Origin: Annona cherimola
Lineage: Eukaryota; Streptophyta; Magnoliopsida; Magnoliales; Annonaceae
Assembly: GCA_030490835.1 (NCBI GenBank)
Contig: CM059972.1
Location: 14,237,764-14,301,763, forward strand
Length of the DNA stretch: 64,000 nucleotides
Direction of reading: 5' to 3'
This document shows positions 1 to 12,300 of the stretch, piece after piece. The notes under the pieces were generated by a model. The model was not told where the DNA came from, did not search any database, and was given only the letters and a program-made list of their open reading frames with translations. Both the position numbers and the translations under genes were made by a program. Each line of letters opens with the position of its first letter. Position 1 is the stretch's first letter.

Positions 1-74
1 TTGGATTTCAGAAGACCTGGTTTTTTTCTTCCACCATCTTCTCCTCCTCCTTGTATTTAGAACAGACAATGCTT

Positions 75-320
75 CTACTCTCCCACTTGTGCTAAAAAAG
101 CTGATTTTCTTGCTTCCGCAACTATCTCCTTTTCAACATCTTCCTCCTCCTCCAACTCCCGCTGCTGGTGGTGGTGTGGTTCTTCCTTCCTCTCCCGCTT
201 TGGAAATCTCCTCTCTTCCTTTGCTCCTCTGCAACTGAAACTAGGAGGGAAGTGGCAAACGGCAGAACACCAGCCTTGAGCGGCATGTGCTGCAGGCCAT
301 GAATGTTGGGCAGCGTGCAC
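75..320 (-). CDS. possible first exon of an unrecognised gene running off the left edge
   Basis: An 81-codon open frame on the minus strand, rich in Glu, Lys, Arg and a short His run, ending in the motif AEARKSAFLAQVGE just before a TAG. A GT that could serve as a splice donor lies at that stop (exon ...GGGAGA, intron GTAGAA), so the frame could be a first exon whose next exon lies outside the window. I do not recognise the family. The composition may simply reflect a purine-rich strand. No TATA box or conserved domain supports it. Confidence 0.22.
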   Translation of the reverse strand: MHAAQHSWPAAHAAQGWCSAVCHFPPSFSCRGAKEERRFPKRERKEEPHHHQQRELEEEEDVEKEIVAEARKSAFLAQVGE

Positions 321-340
321 GAGATTGTTTAATACTCGGC

Positions 341-1040
341 ACCACCACAGTCCTTAATGCACATGCGCACAGAATGTACACATCTGGCATCTAATTAACA
401 AACAATATGTACCGTCCAAATCCTGCGTCCCACTGCGAAAAAGCATTTCAAGCTTCAATTTTTTACTAATTTGTTGATCCCAATCTCTGATCCACCACAA
501 TAATCTAGCTATGTAATTATCACCGTTGATTATTTTTCTTCATATTTAATCCTCCATGCATTATTTTTCCCTCTAGCTGCTTCTGGCTAGTCTTACTCCA
601 ACATTAACATGTGCAATCCGTGGATTTTGTTTATATTGACCAACATCTACGTGGCAACTTTTAATTCGACATGCATGCATGCATGCAGAAGTTGCATGGA
701 GCGGCAGAGTATGAAGTCTGGGGTTCCTGGTAAATTCAAAGCAGAATTCCTAAGATACCCCTGCGCGTTCAACGCAATAGCTGGGTTGCCACTGTTCACC
801 AACAATTGCAGAGAGTCGGAGATTTTGCAAAATCAATCGGCTTCGTTCATGAGGCCGCCACGATAGATTTCCTGCGGCCCCAGGCATACACACCCCACCA
901 ACCCCACCACCACCACCCGCCCGGCCGCCCCCCTCCTCTCTCCCGTGAGTGTGTTTGTTCGGAGGACAAGTGGACAACACGAAAGGGAAATGAGTATGTA
1001 ACTGAATATGATAAAATTAAAGTAAGGTTAAAGAAAAAAA
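341..1040. other. intergenic stretch without a recognisable gene
   Basis: Mixed-composition DNA. It holds a short CATG tandem run near 670-687 and a C-rich stretch around 895-940 that reads as Pro/His in one frame. The small open frames here overlap on both strands and show no domain. Confidence 0.5.
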
Positions 1041-1433
1041 AGGAATGATCCTCTTCGTACGGCTAAGTAAATATTTTACTTAGTTTACCTTAAAAATCTT
1101 ATTTAAAATAAATTTTTTTATTTTTCCTTCATAAACTTGTTTAATTAAGTATATTTAATATATCAATCAAATTTTACTATTTTTGAATATATGTATATAT
1201 ATTTTTTAAATTTTTTAAAATAAAAGTATTTTAAATACATATATACATATAAATGTTTAAAAATCTCAAAAAAATATATAAATATATCCAAAAATGTTAA
1301 AACTCGGTCTATATATTAAATAAACTTAGAGAAATAAGTGTATAAAGAAAAAAATAAAAAAATTTATTTTAAATAGATTTTTAAGGTGGACTAAGTGGAC
1401 ATTTACTTAGTCCGGGCTAACACGATCATTCCT
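1041..1433. mobile_element. fold-back MITE, end type A, copy 1
   Basis: The two halves are inverted copies. The left end reads AGGAATGATC and the right end is its complement, GATCATTCCT. The next blocks (ACTTAGTTTACCTTAAAAATC on the left, GATTTTTAAGGTGGACTAAG on the right) also pair. The inner arms carry the core shared by many hairpin elements in this window. A second copy with the same ends lies at 17921-18309. No coding capacity. Confidence 0.8.
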
Positions 1434-1497
1434 AAAAAAAAATGATTATACATAAATATTAAAAATTATTGCAATATAAAGATAAAAATAAAAATAA

Positions 1498-1914
1498 AAT
1501 CCTCTCATGTCCATAATATTTGCTTCTAATTTCTTATATACTCATAATATTTCGTAAATTCCTCTTATATTGAAAATGTTATTTTGCCCATTTAAAATTT
1601 TCTAATTGAGACAATTTAACATTAACATGACTCATTTGATGATAGGAAATTGTTAATATATGATATTAAATAATTTAATAGTTATTTTAAGGTTTGATAT
1701 CGTAATTAGGAAATTTTTAAAAGGTTAGAATTGTCTTTTCAATAAGAGAAATAATGGTTGTATTAACAGCATTAGTATAATAGAAATTTATGGTGAATGG
1801 GGATAAGAGTGATTTGTGAAACATTATGGGTGGATATATTAGAAATTAGATGCAAATATTATCGGTATATTAAGAATTTGATGCAAATGTTGTGGGTATA
1901 AAAAATTTCCTCTA
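1498..1914. mobile_element. fold-back MITE, end type E, copy 1
   Basis: A hairpin-forming repeat whose arms contain phased phrases of the type 'TAATATACCCATAATATTT'. The left arm (1498-1640) is mirrored by 1740-1914. Related copies sit at 42143-42611, 51055-51515 and 57241-57672. Non-coding and diverged. Confidence 0.65.
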
Positions 1915-3010
1915 AAATAAATAATAGGATGTTGACTTTTTTATTTTATATTTTGATAGACCCTTTTCTATTTTCCTTTAAACAAACGCACCTTAACTAT
2001 GTGTCCCCTAATCCCCATTTTCAACGACCACTTTCTTCATATGTGTTATCAGCATCCTCAGCTAGGAGACTTTGTACTCATTTCTATTACATAGTGAAAC
2101 CCCTCCTTTCCACGATTTGCCAGGAACACCTCTAACCCCATCCCAACTTACTTTCGACGCATGCGGATCCGTCCAACACGTCGTCACCTTTATTAACACT
2201 TTTTTTTTTCCCCCTCTCGCTCGGTACATTCCATTTTTACTTATAAAACATCAGTTACTAATTCGTTTTTTATATCTTCTTGTTTCTAATTGTTATCTCG
2301 AATACATCATATCATCATTTTCTAGATTCGTTTCTGTTGCTGTAATTTTTCATATTTTTTCTAATGTCTTCATTTCCAAACAGATGAGAAAAAGGATTCT
2401 AATATTTTGTTGCTTAGAAATTCGAAAATAATGCGTTTTGGGTCCTTCCGAATTGCGATGACTCGGTTGGCAACATGTCCATAATAATAACTTAGCCAAT
2501 TCGTGTCGACCGAAAATATATAAGGACCATGGGGGAGGGACTAAGGAGGCAAAACAGTGGCTTCCCATTCAAAACCTTGTCTAATTAGAACTCAAAAAGG
2601 TGGTGTTGTTATGCTAATTCAATAAATAAAAAAGCACCAAAATGACGCTTGTATTTTGAATGGGGTGGTTCTTTCTTTGTTTCAGTTGTAACTTACTAAT
2701 AGAAATGAACTTGTGTAAGTGTAAAACAAAAATAGAGAGATCTAGAGAGAGATGAACTAGCGTATGAGATATGCTAGAGTGCAGCTGGCTGCAAATGCAT
2801 GCGACCGCGGCGATAAAAAAATCAAAATCCCGCGGTCATGAATTAAAATGATTTGTTTTACAAGTTTACTATAATATTATAAGTCATCCAATTAAGTCTT
2901 GTAGGGTCACATTGATCGTATGTAATTGTGATATTACTTTCTTGCCTTTTGTATTGAAAATATTTTTGGAATCTTAACTATTTATAATATTATTCCGCAT
3001 CGATCAATTG
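1915..3010. other. AT-rich intergenic DNA
   Basis: Open frames at 1929-2431 are Phe/Leu/Ser-rich translations of T-rich DNA with no domain. I see no RNA gene, promoter or repeat with clear borders here. Confidence 0.5.
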
Positions 3011-3490
3011 CGATATTTTGTAAATATGTCTGTAGAGTTTGACTAATATTGTATCAATGACCCTACGTTTGTCAATATTGTAAATATGCCCTCAAAGCTC
3101 GCTTAAAATTGCAAGTGTGTCCCTTCCGTTTGGACATCATTAAAATTTTATATAAAATGACGATAATGTCCTTTAAACCAAGTGATACACTCGTAATTTT
3201 TCAAATATTACAAATATATTTGCTATTTTATTATTTTATATATTTTTATGTATATTATTATTTTAGATTTTTTTTTTGCAAATATGATTATAATATTTGT
3301 AAAAATTATAAGTGTATCACTTGACTTAAAGGGTATTATCGTCATTTTATAAAAGATTATAACAACATTATAGCGAAAGGGACACGATTGCGATTTCATA
3401 CAAACTTTGTGGTCATATTTACAATATTAGCAAACTTAGAGACACTGATGCAATATTGGTTAATATTGTAAACATATTTGCAAAAATCTC
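3011..3490. mobile_element. long-hairpin MITE with TTTGTAAATATG-type ends
   Basis: The left arm 3011-3210 and right arm 3300-3490 are near-complementary over about 190 bases, including the block TAAAATGACGATAATG and the phrase AAGTGATACACT. The loop is T-rich. It resembles the GTAATTTGCAAATATA-ended elements at 42078 and 53646 in arm style. Non-coding. Confidence 0.75.
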
Positions 3491-3699
3491 CGTCTATTTT
3501 ATGATATTAATATTCATTTTGATTGAAAGCTTTTGTATACTAAAAAATTATTCTTAAATTTTCTTAAATTTTACTAGCTTCAAATACGCTCGGAAAGGAA
3601 TTGAATATTTATACATATGAGTTTCCAATCAAAATAAATTTTAACATTATAAATTTATAAACATAGGAGAATATTGTAAAACATTAAGATTTAAAAATA

Positions 3700-3995
3700 T
3701 TTTTAAATATAAAAATATTAACCGTCTAATTTTATATGATCATTGCCTATGCCATCCACTACAATTAGCCAATTTAATCATATAATCACAATTTATCCAA
3801 TCTATTGTATTTAAACTTATTTATTTATTAAAATACCACTTTTCATTTAAATTGAATATGTGTATTAGTTTTATATGAAAATAATATAAAATTAACATAA
3901 TAAAATAGTTTGATTTAAATAGCAATTTTAACATCTAAATCATTTTAAATATAATTTTTTAGATAAATAATAATATAAAATATTAATATATTTAA
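3700..3995 (+). repeat. AT-rich dispersed repeat I, copy 1
   Basis: It shares ordered blocks (for example AATATGTGTAT and AATAAAATAGTTT followed by a TTTTAACAT-like block) with 17640-17915, with 59030-59260, and in inverted orientation with 22100-22310. No coding potential. Class unknown; possibly an old MITE or LTR relic. Confidence 0.5.
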
Positions 3996-4966
3996 TGCAC
4001 GTGAACTCTAGCAAACTATGCCATAATTATAGTGCAGTGGGACCTCACTTTATCATCGCATCTTATATTATATACATATATGATGTGGATGTTTTAGCGG
4101 AGGCTAAGATGAAGGAAGGCGTAATATTATTTGGAGGGCAATTATATAAAAATAAATTATATTTTTTATTTTAAAAAATTTTAAGGGATTTATTATTATT
4201 CGAATTTTCAAAAATTTGCCCCCGAGCTACATGTCGCGTTGTGGCTCCGCCTATGGCTGTGGGCCGGTCCAGCTAAATTGGGTCCAAACGATTGTATGCA
4301 GTAGCTCGTCTGTTTTTCAATTGCCGTCGCATGAGCCGGCTAGTAATGTTGAGCAGTTGCAGGAGGAACGGAAGGAGGCTGCATCACGAACGCAGCCGAC
4401 CGGCCGTTGCGGCTGCGCCACTCTCACCGGCTGCTGCAAGTTTAGTGGATAGGGGCAATAGGCGAAGAACTTAAAATCATGAAAAGATGAGCAGAGTGGA
4501 TAGGACGTTGGGCGCTAGTTTGTATCGGGAAATCCGTCACGGTGACAGCGACAGGCACATATTTTACGGTTTCTCAATTCTCGTTTACGGTCAAATCAGC
4601 GTACCAATCAATTTTTCAAGCTTGGGCAGGTGTGTTATCCAGCAGGTATGTCAGAGAATATGAAAGTTGTGAAAAGTGTAGTATTCAGTGGGAATAAAAA
4701 ATAAAATATTTTAAAAATTATGTGATTGATACGAAATAATAGAGATAAAATTGAAATAAATAGATTTGTTGGAAGGTAATTAATAAGGAAAATGATTAGA
4801 ATATATAGAAAAAAGTAGAAAAATATAATAATTAGTTGAGAAATAATGGATCTCGAAATCTGTGCCATAACATTTTCCCTCCCACATTTCCCACGCCGTA
4901 TTCCCAAACATCTCTTGTGTAACATGAGAAATTTGAGATTTTGTTTGGCAAGGTAGTTATTATTCT
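3996..4966. other. intergenic DNA with a short GC-richer segment
   Basis: Bases 4205-4470 are GC-richer, but the two overlapping frames show no domain. Bases 4640-4930 are purine-rich and AT-biased. No gene is supported. Confidence 0.45.
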
Positions 4967-5537
4967 ATCAATTATATTATTTTTTTAATTTTTATCCCTA
5001 TATTTTAATTATTTTTCGAACGACTATATCCAATAAACTTATTTATTCCAACTGTACCCATATAATTTCCTATCAATGATATAGTTTTAAAAATATATTT
5101 TTATTCCTCATTGTTTCTCGCAGTTCTACAATTTTATGTATTAACAAACGCCCCCTTAAATGCTGAGGCTTATATCGAGTTATTTCCGATCATGAAACTA
5201 GTGAGTGCCTAAAAGCGACATGGAAGCTTAAAATGCCCAGAAAAATTCCATCAATTATATTACTTTTTTGACTTTTATCTCTACATTTTAATTATTTTTT
5301 CTAACAACTACATCCAATAAACTTATTTATTACAACTATACTCATATAATTTCCTATCAATGATATAATTTTAAAAATATTTTTTTATTTCTTATTGTTT
5401 CTCACAATCCTGCAATTTTACTTATTACTAAACGCCGCCGAAATGGTAAGTAAGGGCTTATATCATGTTATTTCCGATCGTGAAACTAGTGAGTGCCTAA
5501 AAGCGGCATGGAAGCTTAAAATGCCCAGAAAAATTCG
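4967..5537 (+). repeat. tandem duplication of about 285 bp spanning a repeat/LINE junction
   Basis: Unit one (4967-5249) and unit two (5250-5537) match throughout. Each has about 190 bases of T-rich repeat followed by about 90 bases of LINE sequence. The phrases CATCCAATAAACTTATTTAT and AAACTAGTGAGTGCCTAAAAG recur at an offset of 283-288 bases. The second copy runs on into the longer LINE fragment; the first is cut off after AAAAATTC. Confidence 0.85.
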
Positions 5538-6600
5538 AACTTTCGCTTGGAAGATAATTGCAAATGCGCTCCCAACAAGAGATAATTTGGCAAGCAAAGG
5601 TATTCCTATTAGTACTGTCTGCTCCTTCTGTAAACAAGCAAACGCGGTGGAGAATAGCTACCATATCTTTTGGACGTGCAGTCAGTTGCAATGTCTCTTT
5701 CACATCCCCATCTTCTCATCGGCCAGGCAACAGCCAAGAAATGACGTGGTGGGGATCATTTTTGGGCTGGCAAAGAAAACAGACAAATTCCCATTGATGT
5801 ACTACATATGCATCTGTTAGCGACTTTGGTACTGTAGAAATCGTAGTCTTTACGAGAATGGAAGTTTGGACACAAGCGATATTTTAAGATGGTGCAGCGT
5901 CTGTATCCATCATGTCCAAGCTTCATATATTATCAAACAAGGAAGATTAAACTTTTGGGACAGCCCAGCTTGGTGGAAAAAACCAACGCATGGAGCATAG
6001 AAGATTAACGTGGATGCAGGTGCTTGCTCTACAACGAAGATAATGGGATTTGGGGCAGTTATTTGAGATTGAAATGGCAATTTTGTGGTGGCAAAATGCT
6101 GGTTGGAGGAAGGATGTGCTGAACCGTTGTGGATGGAATGTAAGGCTCTTTTTTTGGGTATCAAGTGGGCGGCAGATTTAGGTGTCAGATTTATAGAAGT
6201 GGAGAGTGATTCCTTGATCCTCATTAACCTCCTCTTCGGGGATGGAATTACCCTCACCTGCTTGAAGTATGTGACAGAAGACGTTAAAAGTTTCTGCAAT
6301 TGCTTTGCTCTGACCAATTTCTCGCATGTGTTGAGAAATGGAAATGCAGCTGCCCTTGAGCTGGCAAAATTTGCACTCCAAAACAGGGGACTAGAACGAT
6401 GGTGGAAGGATGACCCACCGGACTGCATTATTGGAGCTCTGCAGAAGGATTTGATGTTCTGTAATGGTGTTTAGTGTTTTCTCCCCGTGCTCCTACTTCC
6501 GGGATTTTTTTCGGGGGGGTATGTAGCGTTTTTGTTGGGGATATATATATTTTTTTTTTGGATGTAACTCGTTGTTGTCATATATATAAAAAAATCGCAT
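5436..6600 (+). pseudogene. 5'-truncated L1-type LINE fragment: zinc-binding RT-associated region plus RNase H
   Basis: One reading frame runs through the fragment. Its N-terminal part (about 5440-5700) has the plant LINE zf-RVT signature: a conserved KMPRKIRTFAWK block, then CSFC and a His/Cys pair. After about 5990 an RNase H domain follows, with NVDA, an MECKAL block containing the catalytic Glu, and a VESDS block containing an Asp. The frame is broken by four stops at 5818, 5998, 6064 and 6070. Each sits where the family has Trp, so TGG has become TAG or TGA. The natural C-terminus ends with TAG at 6472-6474, followed by a T-rich 3' tail. The endonuclease and reverse transcriptase regions are absent. 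Not functional. Confidence 0.85.
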
Positions 6601-7175
6601 TCATTCATTTTCACCGATCAATATTTATACCTTTTTGCACCCCCGGACTATTGCTTTCACCCTTGACTGGACCCTTCAGTTGTTGACCAACAGCATATTA
6701 TTTTATTTCTTTTCACACGTACCCTTTGACCCACCACAAGAAAAAAATTAAAAATTAAGCGCATGAGGTATTTATTTCTTTATAATTTTTTATTTAATTA
6801 CTATATTTATTTTAATTTTATAGTTACTCTTATCATATCCATATTATTATGTCGTTTTATTTTGTTTTAAAATTTTCTCTATAGAATTTTTTTAAAATTT
6901 TTATCAAATGCCAAATACATTAATCGTTTAAATGCAGCTAGATGGATAGAGCAAGATATAACTTTCTATTTTATTTTTTATGTTTGATGAATTAATAGCA
7001 TAACTTTTAAGGTGCATTTGGCATTATGTAATTGGTGGGAACGGAATCACACATTCCTCCTCCTTTTTCATCAATTTTTGTCACAATGTAAAATAAGACC
7101 CCAACCTCATGCACGCAGGCACTCAGTTCTCATGCATGCTGTGTCAACTAACTACCTGGATATTACCAACCCACC
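6601..7175. other. AT-rich intergenic DNA
   Basis: T-rich sequence with short unrelated open frames. No domain, no repeat with visible borders. Confidence 0.5.
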
Positions 7176-7404
7176 CGTGAGCGCTGGTGCCGTGGATTCT
7201 GGGCAGCACTGTGGTCGTGGGATCGATTCCCCGAAACGAAGAAAAATTATTTAGTGGGAGCAGTGGTCTCCCGTTTAATGGTTGGAAGCTGTGTCTTCTT
7301 GATTATTTGGTGGAGCAGTGTCTCCAGATTTATAAGAATGTCTCAGGCCTTCAATGTAATATGTATTGAGATGTATGTAAATATATTCCAATCACAAAAA
7401 AAAA
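7176..7404 (+). mobile_element. tRNA-derived SINE
   Basis: A candidate A box (GTGAGCGCTGGTGCCGTGG) near 7177 is followed by a B box (GGGATCGATTCC) at 7219-7230. The body ends in a TGTAAATATATT-like segment and an A run at 7395-7404. The 3' body resembles the element at 39369-39606. A polymerase III-derived retroposon with no protein. Confidence 0.65.
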
Positions 7405-7959
7405 CTAACTAGATGTTCAAGTTTTACTTGATATTTTTTTAATTTTACTTGATATATTTTTTAATTAAATGGAAAAATTGATCATATTATGTACAATAAC
7501 TACTTATTTTCATGTGAAATTATAATTATAATGCTGTTTAGATGTGGGATAAATTTAAGCCTAAAATTCGTTCAGAATAACGTGAATTTTAGTCAACCTA
7601 TGCCATGAAATTAAAACAATTATTTCAACTATTATTTATTTAGTTAATACAAATTCAGCAATTATAAATTTTCTTCTTCTAAAACATATTTTAAGTGCAA
7701 GACAATTGGAATCAACTCATAAATTGCTGGCGCATGTCGTACATTTGGGCTCTATGCTCAAGGTCCGCGGTGCGATAACATTAAAAAAAAAAGTGCAAGA
7801 GAAATTTGAATTTTTCTTGAGATACATAACTAACATGTTTTATGATTTAGACAAAAATTAAATGTTGATAACAATTACAGGTATATGCAGTTATAAAAAT
7901 CTATATTAATCTAGTATTAATATTTGTGGAATAACTTGTTTGAGACCTAAACTTTTTTT
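7405..7959. other. AT-rich intergenic DNA
   Basis: No gene or bounded repeat recognised between the SINE and the next fold-back element. Confidence 0.5.
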
Positions 7960-8275
7960 TGTGGGTCTGGCCCAAAAATTTATTCTTTTATTTTTTAAAT
8001 TTTTTTACGGGTAAGTAAATCCAGGTGTATTAAATCTATAAACCAAATTTTATCATTTTTGGATATTTTTAAGTTTTTTTTTTTGAATTTTTAAACATAG
8101 TAGCATTTCCGTAAGATTCAAAAATTACGGAAATGCCACCGTGTTTAAAAATCCAGAAAATACTTAAAATATTCAAAACTAGTAAAACTTGATTTATAAA
8201 TTTAATACACCTATATTTACTTACCCATAAAAAATAAAAAAATAAAAAATAAATTTTTGCGTGCATCTAGCCTGA
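7960..8275. mobile_element. fold-back MITE, end type C
   Basis: Arms 7965-8125 and 8128-8270 are complementary and meet at a centre where CATTTCCGTAA and its inverse TTACGGAAATG face each other. The arms carry the shared core (AATTTTATCATTTTTGGATA). The outer ends (GGTCTGGCCC left, GCATCTAGCCTG right) are only loosely complementary. Confidence 0.75.
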
Positions 8276-9200
8276 AAAGATCAGCCGTCAACTTATTTAT
8301 ATTAGATTTCTATAGTAAATTTAAAATCGAAGTAGACAAGCGTAAATGATATAATGCTTGATCCATACAAATGGTCTTTTATGTGAATTGTAACTGTCCA
8401 TGATGTGAAATTTTTTACAAATGTTGGCTTATAGATATTTTAAAATATCCGCAATTGTGCCTATTGGAAGACTTCTTTTTGTAAAAAGATTTTGTTATAA
8501 ATTATGATATTTTTGAGAAATCCAAATCATTTATTATGTTTCGTTAATAAGTATTTAGTTAAAATACTAAAAGTGTCTTGACTGGATATTTGTGTGGACC
8601 AAAGCCAATTTCATACCAATATCTTGAATTTATATCTATTAAGACTCACCATACCGAATTAAATTAAGACCTTAGCTAAATACGTAATTGACATTTAACG
8701 TTTGAATTTGAAATTTTATTAATCTAATTTACATTATAAATTTAGTACGAAAAACTTAAAATTTGATTTACATACAACTATTATTTTTTAGTTTATTTAG
8801 AAAATATATATTAAAGTGAAACTAAATTTTTTTAGTAACGTTAGGTTTAAAGTTGTTTTGTACAAAGGTTATTTATGTTGTTTTTGATTTAATTTTAAAG
8901 AGATAATTATTTAATATATTTATGTGCAAAAAAGAAAAAAAATCAACAAATTTAATCTTCGCAGGAGCATCTGTACTCAGCTCGTCCTTCGGGCAACGTT
9001 CCAAGTCAAAGAACCAGCGCAATGCAATGGAGCAATGATTAACGAAGGTAGAATACAAGAAGAGAGAAAGATTGCAAACCTGTGTGGAATAGAAGAAGTG
9101 AGAAGGGACGAGAACCAGATACAAACCTTCCGCAGTCACCCCCAAGATATCCAATCCTTTCTCGACACTTCTACTCACGCATTTCACCCCAGCCTCCCTC
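8276..9200. other. upstream region of the ascorbate peroxidase gene
   Basis: AT-rich up to about 8940, then more balanced (8941-9200), as expected for a proximal promoter. No open frame with a domain. Confidence 0.5.
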
Positions 9201-9207
9201 TATAAAA
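9201..9207 (+). promoter_or_regulatory. TATA box of the ascorbate peroxidase gene
   Basis: TATAAAA preceded by a C/T-rich stretch, 127 bases upstream of the ATG at 9328. Transcription would start near 9230-9240 and leave a 5' leader of roughly 90-100 bases. Confidence 0.6.
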
Positions 9208-9327
9208 TTATAAAAATACAATCTTTCCTGGCCAGGCATCTTATGCATGCATCAGAATCCGAGTGCCCTCTGTTTCTTGGTGGAAACAAAGAAAGATCGA
9301 GATAATTTGAGAGAGAAGTAGCCAGCG

Positions 9328-12300
9328 ATGGCATCTCCCGTTGTGGATGCTGAGTACATCAAGACCGTCGAAAAGGCCCGACGACACCTCCGGGCACTTA
9401 TTTCGAGCAGGAACTGCGCACCCATCATGCTCCGCCTCGCGTAATCTATTTCATTTCCTTAATTCCTCATTTTTTCGCACTTATTATTATTACTACTAAT
9501 ATATATATTTTCCTCCAATTTCTTTTTTAATTTGGGGGGTTTTTCTCATTGAAATCGTCGTTTATTATATACTTTATCATTTTTTTCGACGGTCGAATAC
9601 GTTGTCATTAATTGGATGCTTTTATTTCCATGCATGCAGATGGCATGATGCAGGGACTTTCGACGTCGAAACAAAAACAGGCGGTCCAAATGGTTCAATC
9701 AGGAATGAGTTGGACCATTTTGCAAATAACGGCCTAGAAATCGCAGTTGAACTCTGTGGTATACACGTCCTTTCCTCAATTTTCAACATTTCCTAGCGTT
9801 TCTACATCCCTTATTCCTCATTCATGCGTAACAGACGCTATAATTTTGCTTAATTGTAAATTAGACGTTATAATTTAATTTGGGTGTTTTCTAAATAGAC
9901 TTTTTATATTTGAAAAATTACAAAATAAACATTGATATTGCAGTTTGTAAGACATTTTTTTTGTGTAGATATGAAACGAACTGAATCCAGCATTTTAATA
10001 TTTTAGGAGATTCTTGAAACTATATTTAACCCATATATTTAAAATTTCTTCCAACAGATCAACAATATAGGGTTTTATTTAGCAATATTAAAATCTAATT
10101 TTTATTAGATAAAGCCATAGGGTCTATTTTGCAAAGAGCTCTTTCAGTTGTTTGTGCATCATAGGCATGTTTTGGATGTTGATGAAATGAAAGAATTTAA
10201 AAAAAAAAAAAAAATTCCAGCAACTGTTTGAAATTGCTTGTGCTGCCACAAAAATAAAATAAAATAAAATAAAATAAAATAAAATTCCGATTTTATTCAT
10301 CGTATGTTAACCTTTTTTTTCTCCCACTTCTCCCTGCATCAGAGCAAGTGAAAGTAAGACATCCAAGGATCACATATGCTGACCTATATCAGGTATGTAC
10401 AGTCAAGAGTAAAAAGATTGCTCAATCCTTGCTTTTCTCATTCCATCCAAATCTCAGACCTGACTGCAATAAGCATACGAATTATCAATTTTCTGTAAGT
10501 AAGATACTCCAAAATGCAGACAATTGATACGGCCTCTGGGTGCCCACCAGGTTCTACAACTATTCAGCCACTGGGCCAAAATGATCCTAGTGGCACGATT
10601 TCTTTTTGTAAGAACGCTCGTAAATCTTATCATAATGAGTTTTTTCTTTGCATTCTTATAGATCAACCAGGGTTAAGACTGATTGAATAAGCTAAACACT
10701 TTAATGTGTTTTATGCATTTAAGGGTGTGTTTATTTAGGATAGAAATTTCTCAACCAAAACTTTTAATTTAAAATTTTTTACTCTCTACAATTAACTTAT
10801 TTTTTTTAATTATGTCTCCATCTCTTTCTATACAACTGCCTTACTTTTCAATTATTTCTGCATAACTATTCAGATAACTAACTTATTTATTTTAGCTTTA
10901 TTTTTTTTATTTCTTATTATTATCCCAATTATATATTTATTATTTTCTCATGTTTAAAAAACTTTTACATAGAAAACTTTTCATTTAAAAATTTTATTAC
11001 TTCCTAAACATGCCCTAAAATGAAAACTCTTTTAAAGCCCCTTAAATGAAATTTCTTGGACTTTTCCTGAACTATATAAATCTTCTTGGGTCGAACAAAA
11101 AGCCCATTAATGGGTTAAATGGGGGCGTTTGTGGATTTTTATTTATTTTAAAAAATATTTTCAATTTATTTGTATTCCAGACCATACCATCAATATTTAC
11201 TAAGATTTTTTTAAATTATAATGCTAAAAATATTTGAATTGGAGTCTTAGATGGGCCGCATTTGTTTAAAATATATGATTATGTGTAAAGTATGAGAACA
11301 TATTAATATCCGCTAACAAATGGATTACAATATTATGATAATTTATAAAATCATTCATGTACGCAAGAAAAATCGTTTGACAATTTAGATATTTAATTAA
11401 CAGTTTTGAAATTGGTAAATAAATTTAAAAAATTTATTATATTGATTTTAAGGATAACTAACATGAATCGCACCAAGTAATAAGCATTTCTAGACTGGAC
11501 TATGTTATGTTGGTCTGATTGGTGGGTAAGAGGTGCTTCCTTGGTTTCAGCTTGCGGGAGTGGTTGCAGTTGAGGTGACTGGAGGGCCTACAATCAAATT
11601 TCGACCTGGAAGAAAGGTTGTGTGTATGCCATGCCTGTACAACTGTCTAGCACTTCATTGCCAGTTAAGTCCATTTCAATTTTCACTGCAACAATACTTT
11701 ATGCTGGTCTTTCTTCTGTCAGGATTCCTTGGCTCCTATTGAAGAAGGAAGGCTTCCAGATGCTAAACAAGGTAAATTCAGTCCCATCTTCTGAACAAAG
11801 AATCAGTCACTGGTTGTGAATTTGTCCACAAAGCCTTTATATGGTAGGCACCCAAATTGATGCTTTGTCAGGGATGTGGATGCAGATGATACCTGTTAGA
11901 GCCAGTGTGCTCAGCCAGCTTGACCGGAACCATGAGATGAGATTTCTCTTGTTTAGGCATTATCCCTTATTGTTGTTACATTATTTGTTCCCAGCTCCCT
12001 TTGTTTTTCTGACCCTGGTTTGATGCAAGTCCTTTGTATCATCCCCTCATGCTCACTCCTACCGGCCAACTAGTCCTAACTCCAGGACAGAGGTTAAATA
12101 GTGGAGAATAGATTCGGATGCTTTTTCTTTCTTGCAATAAGGACTAGAGGTATTATAACATGTTAACTCACCCAAGCCCAGTGTGAAGCATTCTCTGCTT
12201 TAGACACATCAGATTCTGTTTACACTCATAGCCCCCATGATTTTGTTTTTGGGCCAATTCTGTGGTGTTATAAGCTCCTCATATTACTTTGCTAAGGTTC

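Noticed and set aside
2072..2431. 119-codon Phe/Leu/Ser-rich frame
   Set aside because: It is a translation of T-rich DNA with no promoter, domain or conserved pattern; it reads like a membrane protein only because of composition.
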